Source: Pseudomonadales bacterium
Lineage (GTDB): Bacteria > Pseudomonadota > Gammaproteobacteria > Pseudomonadales > UBA5518
Assembly: GCA_022072145.1 (NCBI GenBank)
Contig: JAJVIG010000006.1
Coordinates: 31,858-95,857 of the forward strand
Reading direction: 5' to 3'
Length of the DNA stretch: 64,000 nt
Part shown: positions 41,419 through 50,811 of the stretch, piece by piece
Position numbering within the stretch: position 1 is the first letter of the stretch
Layout: the number at the start of each line of letters is the position of its first letter
Notes under the pieces: model-generated
The model's database searches: none
What the model saw: the letters and a program-made list of their open reading frames with translations, nothing else
What the model was told of the DNA's origin: nothing
Translations under genes and position numbers: made by a program

Positions 41419-42612
41419 ATGGACCCGAAGTCGATCATGCCCACCTACAAGCGGCTCGACGTCGAGTTCGCGCGCGGCAAGGGCGTGTGGCTCTACGACA
41501 CCGAGGGCAAGCGCTATCTCGACGCGCTGGCCGGCATCGCCGTCTGCGGCCTCGGGCACGCGCACCCGGCGGTCACGCGTGCGATCCAGCAACAGGCGGC
41601 GCAACTGCTGCACACCTCGAACGTCTACGGTATCACGCGCCAGCGCGAACTCGCCGAGCGTCTGGTCGCACTGAGCGGGATGGACAACGTGTTCTTCGGC
41701 AACTCCGGCGCCGAGGCCAACGAGTGCGCGATCAAGATCGCGCGCATGTACGGCCACGGGCGCGGCATCGAGAAGCCGGCAATCGTGGTGATGGAAAACT
41801 CGTTCCACGGCCGCACGCTGGCGACGCTGTCGGCCACCGGCAGCCGCAAGGTGCAGGCCGGTTTCGAGCCGCTGGTCAGCGGCTTCGTGCGCGCGCGCTA
41901 CGGCGATCTCGACGAACTGCAGAGCATCGCGCGCAACAACACCAGCATCGTCGCCGTGCTGTTCGAACCGATCCAGGGCGAATCCGGCGTGCGCGTGGCG
42001 CCGCCGGGCTACCTCGAGGGCGTGCGCGAACTGTGCGATCGCCATGACTGGCTGATGATGCTCGACGAGGTGCAGACCGGCAACGGGCGCACCGGCCGCC
42101 TGTTCGCGTTCCAGCACACCGGCGTCATGCCCGACGTGCTGAGCACCGCCAAGGGACTCGGCAACGGCGTGCCGATCGGCGTCTGCCTCGCGCACGGCAA
42201 GGCGGCGGGCGTGTTCCACGCCGGCAACCACGGCTCGACCTTCGGCGGCAACCCGCTCGCCTGCGCCGCCGGACTCGCCGTGCTCGACACGATCGTCGCC
42301 GACGACCTGTGCGGCAACGCCGAGCGCATGGGGGCACGACTCATCGACGGGTTGCGCGCGCGGCTCGCGGGGCTGAAGGGCGTGATCGAGGTGCGCGGGC
42401 GCGGGCTCATGGTCGGCGTCGAGCTGCGCGAGCCCTGCCCCGAACTGATGCAGGCGGCACTCGAGCGCGGCCTGCTGATCAATGTCACGGCCGATAGCGT
42501 GATCCGCCTGCTGCCGCCACTGATCATCGGTGCGCAGGAAATCGACCAAATCGTCACCACGCTGGGCGAACTGATCGAGGCGCGCGAAAGCACCCCGGCC
42601 AGCCCCGGCTAG
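41419..42612 (+). CDS. argD: Acetylornithine aminotransferase
   Basis: A 397-residue class-III PLP aminotransferase: NSGAEANECAIKIAR, the NSFHGRT segment, the LDEVQTGNGRTG motif and the PLP lysine in LSTAKGLGNGVPIG. It makes N-acetylornithine and can also act in lysine synthesis. The ATG has GAGG about 6 nt upstream. argF follows after 27 bp, so the two form an operon. Confidence 0.95.
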   Translation: MDPKSIMPTYKRLDVEFARGKGVWLYDTEGKRYLDALAGIAVCGLGHAHPAVTRAIQQQAAQLLHTSNVYGITRQRELAERLVALSGMDNVFFGNSGAEANECAIKIARMYGHGRGIEKPAIVVMENSFHGRTLATLSATGSRKVQAGFEPLVSGFVRARYGDLDELQSIARNNTSIVAVLFEPIQGESGVRVAPPGYLEGVRELCDRHDWLMMLDEVQTGNGRTGRLFAFQHTGVMPDVLSTAKGLGNGVPIGVCLAHGKAAGVFHAGNHGSTFGGNPLACAAGLAVLDTIVADDLCGNAERMGARLIDGLRARLAGLKGVIEVRGRGLMVGVELREPCPELMQAALERGLLINVTADSVIRLLPPLIIGAQEIDQIVTTLGELIEARESTPASPG

Positions 42613-42639
42613 CCGCTCACCCACCCGGAGACGCCCGTC

Positions 42640-43541
<902 letters not shown>

Positions 43542-43545
<4 letters not shown>

Positions 43546-43602
43546 GTCCGGGCTGTGCCCGGACAGTTGTGCCAGCCATGTTCGGCCGCAGGCCGAACCT
43601 AC
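43542..43602. repeat. GTAG REP locus E (argF/lon)
   Basis: Type I forward (43542-43564) and type II reverse (43580-43602), both with intact GTAG heads. They form the complete 53-bp gap between the convergent argF and lon, and the TAG of each head is the stop codon of argF (43543-43545) and lon (43599-43601). Confidence 0.95.
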
Positions 43603-45974
43603 GGGAACACCACGCGGAATACGTCGTCGTAACGCGTGGCGAAATGCACCGTCAGCCCCTCGCGCAGGTAATCGGGCAACTCGTCGAAATCCTTGCGGTT
43701 CGCCTCCGGGAGCACCAGCTCGACGATCCCGACCCGGCGCGCCGCAATCACCTTCTCGCGAATCCCGCCGACCGGCAGCACCTGACCGGTCAACGTCAGC
43801 TCGCCGGTCATCGCCAGCGGCCGCGCAGTCTTCTCGCCGCGCGCCAGCGACAGCAGCGCGGTCGCCATCGTCACGCCCGCGCTCGGCCCGTCCTTGGGTG
43901 TGGCGCCCTCCGGCACGTGCAGGTGCACGAAGGATTCGTCGAAGAACTTCGGATCGGCGTCGTAGTGCGCCAGGTGCGACATCGTGTAGCTGTAGGCGAT
44001 CTCGGCGGACTCGCGCATCACCTCGCCGAGCTTGCCGGTCAGCTTGAAGCCACGCGTCAGCGCGTGCACGCGCGTGGCCTCCACCGGCAGCGTCGCGCCG
44101 CCGAGCGCGGTCCACGCGAGCCCGGTGACCACGCCGACCCCGCGCAGAGGCTTTTCCCTGGTGAACACCGGCGCGCCCAGCATCTGCTCGACCTCGGCAC
44201 GTCCGATGCGCAGCCGCGCGGCGGGATCGTCGAGCAGCTTCACGACGCTCTTGCGCACGATCGCCGCCAGACGCTTCTCGAGGTTGCGCACCCCGGCCTC
44301 GCGCGCGTAGCCCTCGATCACGTGGCGCAGCGCCGCGTCCGCGATGCGCAGCCGCCCGGGCTTCACGCCGGCGCGCTCGAGCAGCCGTGGCCACAGGTGG
44401 TTCTTCGCGATCGCGAGCTTTTCCTCGGCGATGTAGCCTGCGAGACGGATCACCTCCATGCGGTCGAGCAGCGGCGCGGGGATCGTGTCGAGCTGGTTCG
44501 CGGTACACACGAACAGCACCTTCGACAAGTCGACGCGCAGGTCGAGGTAGTGATCGAGGAACTCGGCGTTCTGCTCCGGATCCAGCGCCTCGAGCAGCGC
44601 CGACGCCGGATCGCCCTGGTACGAGGCACCGACCTTGTCGATCTCGTCGAGCATGATCACCGGGTTGGCGACCTTGACCTGCTTCAGCGCCTGCACGAAC
44701 TTGCCCGGCATCGCACCGATGTAGGTGCGGCGGTGGCCCTTGATCTCGGCTTCGTCACGCATGCCGCCGAGACTGAAACGGTAGAACTCGCGCCCCAGCG
44801 CATGCGCGATCGAACGTCCGATCGAGGTCTTGCCGACGCCGGGCGGTCCGACCAGCAGGATGATCGAGCCGCTGATCTCGCCCCGGTACGCGCCCACCGC
44901 GATGAACTCCAGGATGCGGTCCTTCACGTCCGCCAGACCGTCGTGCTCGCGTTCGAGCACTCCGCGCGCGTGCCCCAGGTCGAGCTTGTCCTGCGAGTGG
45001 ATCCCCCACGGCACCGAGGTCGCCCAGTCGAGGTAATTGCGCGTCACCCCGTACTCGGGTGATCCGGTCTCGAGGATCGCGAGCTTGTCGAGTTCGTCGC
45101 GGATGCGCTCCAGCGCGTGGCCGGGCACGTTCAGCGCGGCCAGCCGCGCCTCGAACTTCTCGACGTCGGCGCTGCGGTCGTCCTTCGACAGCCCCAGCTC
45201 CTGCTTGATGACCTTGAGCTGCTCGCGCAGGAAGAACTCGCGCTGGCGTTCGTTGACGGTCTGGTTGACCTGGCTGCTGATGCGGTCCTGCAGCCGCGCG
45301 ACCTCGATCTCCTTCTTCAGCAGCGGCAGCACCTTGTGCATGCGCGCGAGCACCGGCAGCGTCTCGAGGATGTCCTGCAACTCGCGCCCGCCCGCGCTGG
45401 TCAGCGTGACCGCGAAATCGGTGAGCGGCGAGGGATCCTCCGGGCTGAAACGCATCAGGTAGTGTTTCAGGTCTTCGTTGTAGAGCGGGTTGAGCGGCAC
45501 CAGCTCCTTGATCGCTCCGACCAGCGCCATCGCGTAGGCGCGCGTCTCGTCGTCGCGCTCGAGCTCGCTCTTCGGGTACTCGACCTGCACCACGTACGGC
45601 GGAGTGCGATTGATCCAGCGCCGGATGCGCGCCCTTCCGAGACCCTGCGCGATGAACTGCACGCGCTTGCCGTCGCCGGAGGCATTGAGCAGGCGCACCG
45701 CGCAGCCGATCAGCGGGATCTCGTCGGATTTCACGGTGCTGGTGTCGTCGGTGTCGACGAAGAACAGTCCCATGATCTTGTGGTCGGTCTGCGCGACGCG
45801 CTGCACGGTGTCGCCCCAGGCGGTGGCGTCGGCCATCATCGGCTGGATCTGCGCCGGCATGAACGGTCTGGTCGTGACCGGCATCAGGTAGAGGATCTCG
45901 GGCAGTGCCAGGTTAGGCAGCGCGAGCTCGGTGCCGGATCGGCCTTCCGTGTCGTTGTCGGGCTGTTCGCTCAT
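43599..45974 (-). CDS. lon: ATP-dependent protease Lon
   Basis: A 791-residue Lon protease. The N-terminal substrate domain is followed by the AAA+ module (Walker A GPPGVGKTSIGRS near residue 375; Walker B VIMLDEIDKVG) and the protease domain with catalytic Ser698 (KDGPSAGVTMATAL) and Lys741 (GGIREKVIAARR). It degrades misfolded and regulatory proteins. The ATG at 45974 has GGGAGAA upstream; a heat-shock promoter is evident. Its N terminus resembles the alternative Lon (AsrA-type) of Pseudomonas, but I cannot decide this by eye. Confidence 0.95.
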   Translation of the reverse strand: MSEQPDNDTEGRSGTELALPNLALPEILYLMPVTTRPFMPAQIQPMMADATAWGDTVQRVAQTDHKIMGLFFVDTDDTSTVKSDEIPLIGCAVRLLNASGDGKRVQFIAQGLGRARIRRWINRTPPYVVQVEYPKSELERDDETRAYAMALVGAIKELVPLNPLYNEDLKHYLMRFSPEDPSPLTDFAVTLTSAGGRELQDILETLPVLARMHKVLPLLKKEIEVARLQDRISSQVNQTVNERQREFFLREQLKVIKQELGLSKDDRSADVEKFEARLAALNVPGHALERIRDELDKLAILETGSPEYGVTRNYLDWATSVPWGIHSQDKLDLGHARGVLEREHDGLADVKDRILEFIAVGAYRGEISGSIILLVGPPGVGKTSIGRSIAHALGREFYRFSLGGMRDEAEIKGHRRTYIGAMPGKFVQALKQVKVANPVIMLDEIDKVGASYQGDPASALLEALDPEQNAEFLDHYLDLRVDLSKVLFVCTANQLDTIPAPLLDRMEVIRLAGYIAEEKLAIAKNHLWPRLLERAGVKPGRLRIADAALRHVIEGYAREAGVRNLEKRLAAIVRKSVVKLLDDPAARLRIGRAEVEQMLGAPVFTREKPLRGVGVVTGLAWTALGGATLPVEATRVHALTRGFKLTGKLGEVMRESAEIAYSYTMSHLAHYDADPKFFDESFVHLHVPEGATPKDGPSAGVTMATALLSLARGEKTARPLAMTGELTLTGQVLPVGGIREKVIAARRVGIVELVLPEANRKDFDELPDYLREGLTVHFATRYDDVFRVVFP

Positions 45975-46000
45975 GTGGTTCTCCCGTGAACTCATCCGGC

Positions 46001-46029
46001 ATATGGGGACTGGCGTAGACTAAATCAAC
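46001..46029 (-). promoter_or_regulatory. Sigma-32 heat-shock promoter of lon
   Basis: On the minus strand: -35 GTTGATT (46023-46029), 14-bp spacer, -10 CCCCATAT (46001-46008). The -10 is a perfect match to the sigma-32 consensus CCCCATnT, and the -35 resembles CTTGAAA at the right distance. Transcription would start about 20-25 bp before the lon ATG at 45974. Confidence 0.75.
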
Positions 46030-46079
46030 CATCGGGGGCGCGGGCGCTTTGCCGACCCGCCGTACAGGAGGCACTCGCC

Positions 46080-46976
46080 ATGGCTCGATACGTGATCACC
46101 GGCGGCAGCGGATTCATCGGACACGCGCTGTGCCGTCGGCTCGCGGCCAACGGCGCTCGGCTCGAGGTGCTGAGCCGGGACCCGGCGCGCGCCGCTCGCG
46201 CACTGCCCGCCGGCACGCGCGTGGTGCGTCGCCTGGACGAACTGGCCCGCGACGAACCGCTCGATGCAGTCATCAACCTCGCCGGTGAACCCATCGCCGA
46301 CGCGCGCTGGAGCGCGGCGCGCAAGCAGCGGCTGCGCGACAGCCGGATCGCGCTGACCGACGGGCTTGTCGACTGGATGAAAGGACTGTCAGCACGACCG
46401 CGCGTGCTGTTGAGCGCATCGGCGGTGGGTTTCTATGGCGACCAGGGAGACACGATAGTCCGCGAGAACGGTCCGGCGCATCCCGAGTTCACGCACGAAC
46501 TCTGCTCGCGGTGGGAACAGAGCGCGCAGTCGGCGCGCGGACTGGGCGTGCGCGTCGCGATCGTGCGCATCGGGCTGGTGCTCGGCCCTGGCGGCGGTTT
46601 CCTGCAGCGCCTGCTGCCCGCATTCCGGCTCGGGCTCGGCGGCCCGGTCGGCAACGGCCGGCAGTGGATGAGCTGGATCCATCGCGACGACCTGCTCGCG
46701 CTGTTCGACTGGTTGCTCGCGCGCGATGAACTGGACGGCGCGTTCAACGCCACCGCCCCGAATCCGGTCACCAGCCGGGAATTCGCGCGCACGCTGGGGC
46801 GCGTGTTGCATCGCCCGGCCGTGCTGCCGCTGCCGGCGTTCGCGCTGCGCGCGGCGTTCGGCGAGATGTCACGGCTGCTCCTGACCGGCCAACGCGCGCT
46901 GCCCGCGCGCGCCATCGATTCAGGCTTCACGTTCCGTTTCCCGGACCTCGAATCCGCGCTCCGCGACGCGCTGTAG
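46080..46976 (+). CDS. TIGR01777/YfcH-type NAD-dependent epimerase
   Basis: A 298-residue extended SDR protein. The Rossmann motif is VITGGSGFIGHAL; NLAGEPIADARWSAARKQRL and LLSASAVGFYGDQGD are typical of the YfcH (SulA-like) subfamily, and the DUF1731 tail is present (RAALP..AIDSGFTFRFPDLESAL). The reaction is unknown. Divergent from lon. The stop codon is the TAG in a REP element's GTAG. Confidence 0.9.
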   Translation: MARYVITGGSGFIGHALCRRLAANGARLEVLSRDPARAARALPAGTRVVRRLDELARDEPLDAVINLAGEPIADARWSAARKQRLRDSRIALTDGLVDWMKGLSARPRVLLSASAVGFYGDQGDTIVRENGPAHPEFTHELCSRWEQSAQSARGLGVRVAIVRIGLVLGPGGGFLQRLLPAFRLGLGGPVGNGRQWMSWIHRDDLLALFDWLLARDELDGAFNATAPNPVTSREFARTLGRVLHRPAVLPLPAFALRAAFGEMSRLLLTGQRALPARAIDSGFTFRFPDLESALRDAL

Positions 46977-47027
46977 GTCCGGGCTGTGCCCGGACATTTT
47001 CTTCGTTCGGCCGCAGGCCGAACCTAC
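46973..47027. repeat. GTAG REP locus F
   Basis: Type I forward (46973-46995) and type II reverse (47005-47027) with intact heads, between two convergent genes. The TAGs are the stop codons of the epimerase (46974-46976) and of the deacetylase-like gene (47024-47026, minus). Confidence 0.95.
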
Positions 47028-47953
47028 GCGCGGTCGCTTTCGCGCAACACCTGCAGATGCGCATCGACGCTGCGCGCCAGCGCGTCGAGGTCGTAGCCGC
47101 CTTCCAGCACCGAGACGATGCGCCCGTTCGCATGGCGCGCCGCCACATCCGCGATCAGCTCCGTGACCCAGCGGAAATCCGGCTCGTGCAACTCCAGCCC
47201 TCCGAGTGGATCGCGCGCGTGCGCGTCGAAACCCGCCGACACGAACACGATCTGCGGCGCGTGCACATCGAGCCGCTTCAGCCACGCGGCCTCGACGCGG
47301 CGACGGAACTCCACCCCGCCGCAGCCTTCGTCGAGCGGCGTGTTGACGATGTGCGGCCGGTCGATGTCGAACATCCGGTACGGATAGAACGGGTGCTGGA
47401 AGCTGGAGCACACCAGCACGCGCGGGTCTTCCATGAAGATATCGACGGTGCCGTTGCCGTGGTGCACGTCGAAATCGACCACCGCTACCCGCTCCACGCC
47501 GGCCGCCAGCGCCGCGTGCACACCGACCGCCACATTGTTGTAGAAACAGAAGCCCATCGCCTGCGCGCGCTCGGCATGGTGTCCCGGCGGGCGCACCGCG
47601 CAGAAGGCGTTCGCGTGCGCACCGTCCATTACCGCGCGCACCGCGGCCGTCACCGCCCCGGCCGCGCGCGCGGCCGCCTCCAGTGTGAACACGTTCAGCG
47701 CGGTGTCGGGATCCGCCCACGCCAGCCCTTCCTGCGGCTGCAGTCGTTCGAGCGAGGCGAGGTAATGCTCCGGGTGCGCACGCAGCAGCGCCTCGCGCTC
47801 CACCGCCGGCGCCTCGTGGCGCACCAGTTCCGACAGCAGTCCTGAAGCGTGCAGGTAATCGAGGATCGACGCCAGCCGCGCCGGCGACTCCGGATGCCAG
47901 TCGCCCATCCGGTGGCGCGTGCAGAGTTCGTGGGTGTAAAGGGCGGTCGTCAC
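47024..47953 (-). CDS. Histone deacetylase family (acetoin utilisation/acetylpolyamine amidohydrolase-like) protein
   Basis: A 309-residue arginase/deacetylase-fold hydrolase. Zn and catalytic motifs are present: RPPGHHAERAQAMGFCFYNN, VDFDVHHGNGTVDIF and SAGFDAHARDPLGGL. Bacterial members deacetylate small molecules or proteins; the substrate is not evident. I chose the GTG at 47953, which has GAGG 6 nt upstream and gives the typical TTALYTHELC start; an ATG at 47980 is an alternative. The stop is a REP-derived TAG. Confidence 0.9.
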   Translation of the reverse strand: MTTALYTHELCTRHRMGDWHPESPARLASILDYLHASGLLSELVRHEAPAVEREALLRAHPEHYLASLERLQPQEGLAWADPDTALNVFTLEAAARAAGAVTAAVRAVMDGAHANAFCAVRPPGHHAERAQAMGFCFYNNVAVGVHAALAAGVERVAVVDFDVHHGNGTVDIFMEDPRVLVCSSFQHPFYPYRMFDIDRPHIVNTPLDEGCGGVEFRRRVEAAWLKRLDVHAPQIVFVSAGFDAHARDPLGGLELHEPDFRWVTELIADVAARHANGRIVSVLEGGYDLDALARSVDAHLQVLRESDRA

Positions 47954-48020
47954 GGCTGACCTCGCGGCAAGTACATGCACGGGAGCATACTACGGCCGTA
48001 CCGAGACCGGAGATCGCACG

Positions 48021-48668
48021 ATGCGTGACGAAATGATCCGCGTGATCGAGGAACACGTACGCGAGACCTGCAGCGAGATCGGGCGTGCGTCCCTGTCCGC
48101 GCGCGTGATCGCGGCGCTGCGCAAGGTGCCGCGCGAGTACTTCGTGCCCCCGGGCGAGGCGCGCTGGGCGTACAGCGACGCGCCGCTGCCGATCGGTTTC
48201 GGGCAGACGATCTCGCAACCGTTCATCGTGGCGCTGATGACCGAGTTGCTCGACACCCGCCCGGGCGACCGCGTGCTCGAGGTGGGCAGCGGCTCGGGCT
48301 ACCAGGCGGCGATCCTCGCGGAGCTGGTGGCCGAGGTCTACGGCATCGAGATCGTTCCCGAACTCGCGCGCCAGGCGGCGGCGGTGCTCGGCGAACTCGG
48401 CTACCGCAACGTCACGCTGAAGAGCGGCGACGGCTGGCACGGCTGGCCCGAGCACGCCCCGTTCGACGGCATCGTCGTCACGGCCGCCGGGGTCGGCGTG
48501 CCGGATCCGCTGCTCGCGCAGCTGCGCATCGGCGGCAAGCTGGTGCTGCCGGTCGAGGACGCGGCCGGCTGGCAGAACCTCGACGTGATCGAACGCACCG
48601 GCGAGGACACCTTCCACACCCGCCATACGATCGCGGTACGCTTCGTCCCGCTGACCGGAGACCACTGA
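48021..48668 (+). CDS. pcm: Protein-L-isoaspartate O-methyltransferase
   Basis: A 215-residue PIMT with the substrate motif PIGFGQTISQPFIVALMTELL and SAM motif VLEVGSGSGYQAAILAELV. It starts the repair of isoaspartyl residues in aged proteins. The ATG has GGAG upstream. It is divergent from the deacetylase-like gene across 67 bp. In many relatives it is followed by surE or rpoS partners; none is here. Confidence 0.95.
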   Translation: MRDEMIRVIEEHVRETCSEIGRASLSARVIAALRKVPREYFVPPGEARWAYSDAPLPIGFGQTISQPFIVALMTELLDTRPGDRVLEVGSGSGYQAAILAELVAEVYGIEIVPELARQAAAVLGELGYRNVTLKSGDGWHGWPEHAPFDGIVVTAAGVGVPDPLLAQLRIGGKLVLPVEDAAGWQNLDVIERTGEDTFHTRHTIAVRFVPLTGDH

Positions 48669-48712
48669 GACCGCTGCCGGCGTATACTGCGGCGATCGAC
48701 GAGGAATGCCGC

Positions 48713-48952
48713 ATGTACGGACCCGGTGCAGCGATCGGCGAACCGCCGGACAGCCAGGCGCCGCGGCGCGACACGCGCCGGCCGGCCGACGCGCACGCGT
48801 TCGCGCAGCAGATCGCGGCGTTCTATCCCTACCCCTCCCCCACGCCAGCACGCCCCGACGATCCGGCGCGCACCGACGCCGCGCGCGGCCCGGCGGCGGC
48901 CTCGCGCTACCCCGGACTCGCGCAACGCCGCCACGGCCGCGGCGCGGGTTAA
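48713..48952 (+). CDS. Small Pro/Ala/Arg-rich hypothetical protein
   Basis: A possible 79-residue protein in the 405-bp pcm-aldehyde dehydrogenase gap. For it: a GAGGA Shine-Dalgarno 7 nt before the ATG, a TATACT -10-like box at 48681, GC-rich third positions like its neighbours, and a hydrophobic/aromatic core (HAFAQQIAAFYPYPS). Against it: high-GC DNA gives many chance frames, and I recognise no family. The rest of the gap shows nothing I can name. Confidence 0.4.
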   Translation: MYGPGAAIGEPPDSQAPRRDTRRPADAHAFAQQIAAFYPYPSPTPARPDDPARTDAARGPAAASRYPGLAQRRHGRGAG

Positions 48953-49073
48953 CTCACCGTAACGCGGCGTCAACCGCCGTGCCATCCGCACGGGCTTATC
49001 GTCGGGCGCTGTCAGGCGGAAGCGGCGAACAGCCGCCACGCCCCGCACGTTCCGGACCACAGGGAGAATCGCG

Positions 49074-50618
49074 ATGTCGATCTATGCTCAGGTAGCGAAG
49101 GAAGGCGAATCACGACGCGTGCTCGCGCTGCGCAGTCCCATCGATCTGCAACCGATCGGTGAACTGGTATGCGCCAACCGCGACGACGTGCGCGCGGCGG
49201 TGGCACGGGCGCGCGCCGCGCAGCCGGCCTGGGCCGCCAGAACGTTCCGTGCGCGCGCCGCGATCATGGAGCGCGCGCTGCGCGTCCTGCTGGCGCGCCA
49301 GGACGAGGTCGTCGAGACCGTGGTCCGCGAAACCGGCAAGGCGCGGCTCGACGCGATGAGCATGGAGATCTTCGCAGCCGCCGATTCGCTGTGCTACTAC
49401 GCGAAGAACGCCGAAAGGTTCCTGAAGCCGCAGAAGAAGCGCGTGCACGGCCTGCTCGGCATCGCGAAGCAGTTGCGCATCGTCTACCGGCCGCTCGGCG
49501 TGATCGGCGTGATCACCCCGTGGAACGGTCCGTTCATCCTCGCGATGAACCCGGCCGTGCAGGCGCTGATGGCCGGCAACACCGTGGTGCTGAAGGGCTC
49601 GGAGGTGACACCGTACTCGACCAGGCTGGCCGAGGACATTTTCCGCGAGGCGGGACTGCCCGAGGGCGTGCTGCAGGTACTGATGGGCGACGGCGAGACC
49701 GGCGCGCACCTCGTCGAGTCCGAGGTCGACAAGATCTCGTTCACCGGCAGCGTGCGCACCGGGCGCCTGATCGCCGAGGCCTGCGGGCGGCGGCTGGTCC
49801 CGTGCACGCTGGAGCTCGGCGGCAAGGACGCGATGATCGTCTGCGAGGACGCCGACCTCGACCGCGCCGCCGCCGGAGCGATCGTGGGCTCGTGCATGAA
49901 CACCGGCCACTATTGTTGCGGCACCGAACGCATCTACGTGGTCGAAGCGGTCTACGACGCCTTCCTCGCCAAGGTCGTCGAAGGCACGCGCAAACTGCGC
50001 CAGGGCTCCGCGCTCGGCTTCGAGGAGGACGTGGGCGCGGTGTTCTGGGACCGCCAGATGGCGATCATCGAGGACCACGTCGCGGACGCGCGCGCCAAGG
50101 GCGCCACGATCCACGTCGGCGGGCGCCGCAACCCGGAACTGCCCGGGCTGTATTACGAGCCGACCGTGATGACCGAGGTCAACCACGACATGCAGATCAT
50201 GCGCGAGGAGACCTTCGGCCCGATCATCTGCATCCAGAAGGTGCGCGACGTCGAGGAAGCCCTGCGCCTGGCGAACGATTCGCCGTACGGGCTGAACGGC
50301 AACGTGTGGACGCGCGACAAGGAGAAGGGGGTCGCGATCGCCACCCGGCTCGACACCGGATCGGTGTCGGTGAACGACATGGCGATGTCCTACGGGGTGC
50401 CGGCCGCGCCCTTCGGCGGACGCAAGGAGAGCGGCATCGGGCAGGTCAACGGCGAGGTCGGGCTGCGCGGCTACTGCCACGCGATGCCGGTGCTGATCGA
50501 TCGTTTCGGCGGCAAGGACTTGCCGAGCGCCTACCCCTACACGCAGAAGAAGGCCGAGGGCATGCGCAAGCTGATGAACTTCCTCTGGACCACCCCGATC
50601 GGACGCTGGTTGTCCTGA
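49074..50618 (+). CDS. Aldehyde dehydrogenase family protein
   Basis: A 514-residue NAD(P)-dependent dehydrogenase. The catalytic Glu is in LELGGKDAMIV and the catalytic Cys is the first in TGHYCCGTERIYV; NAD-binding FTGSVRTGRLIAEA and ITPWNGPFILAMNPA are normal. It oxidises an aldehyde to its acid; the C-terminal 45 residues (basic, ...MRKLMNFLWTTPIGRWLS) exceed the usual core and could bind membrane. Substrate not determinable. A single gene with no operon partner. Confidence 0.92.
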   Translation: MSIYAQVAKEGESRRVLALRSPIDLQPIGELVCANRDDVRAAVARARAAQPAWAARTFRARAAIMERALRVLLARQDEVVETVVRETGKARLDAMSMEIFAAADSLCYYAKNAERFLKPQKKRVHGLLGIAKQLRIVYRPLGVIGVITPWNGPFILAMNPAVQALMAGNTVVLKGSEVTPYSTRLAEDIFREAGLPEGVLQVLMGDGETGAHLVESEVDKISFTGSVRTGRLIAEACGRRLVPCTLELGGKDAMIVCEDADLDRAAAGAIVGSCMNTGHYCCGTERIYVVEAVYDAFLAKVVEGTRKLRQGSALGFEEDVGAVFWDRQMAIIEDHVADARAKGATIHVGGRRNPELPGLYYEPTVMTEVNHDMQIMREETFGPIICIQKVRDVEEALRLANDSPYGLNGNVWTRDKEKGVAIATRLDTGSVSVNDMAMSYGVPAAPFGGRKESGIGQVNGEVGLRGYCHAMPVLIDRFGGKDLPSAYPYTQKKAEGMRKLMNFLWTTPIGRWLS

Positions 50619-50638
50619 GGCGGCCGGCGTCGGTCGCA

Positions 50639-50702
50639 ACCGGTCACGCACCGGGCGTACGCGACATCCCACCGGTCACGCACCGGGCGTACGCGACATC
50701 CC
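50639..50702 (+). repeat. Perfect 32-bp tandem direct repeat
   Basis: Two identical 32-bp units (50639-50670 and 50671-50702, beginning ACCGGTCACGCACCGGGCG). They lie 20 bp after the aldehyde dehydrogenase stop and end 3 bp before REP locus G. Exact identity suggests a recent duplication. Confidence 0.95.
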
Positions 50703-50705
50703 ACC

Positions 50706-50811
50706 GTAGGTTCGGCCTGTGGCCGAACATCCGTGCGTCCGCTGCAACGCTGCATATGTCCGGGCACAGCCCGGACCTACACGAACATGTCCGGGCACGG
50801 CCCGGACCTAC
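50706..50811. repeat. GTAG REP locus G (three elements)
   Basis: Type II forward (50706-50728), type I reverse (50758-50780) and a second type I reverse (50789-50811). Read on the minus strand this is the same I-then-inverted-II order as other loci, with the type I copy doubled. The TAG of the last one (50808-50810) is the phosphatase stop codon. Confidence 0.95.
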
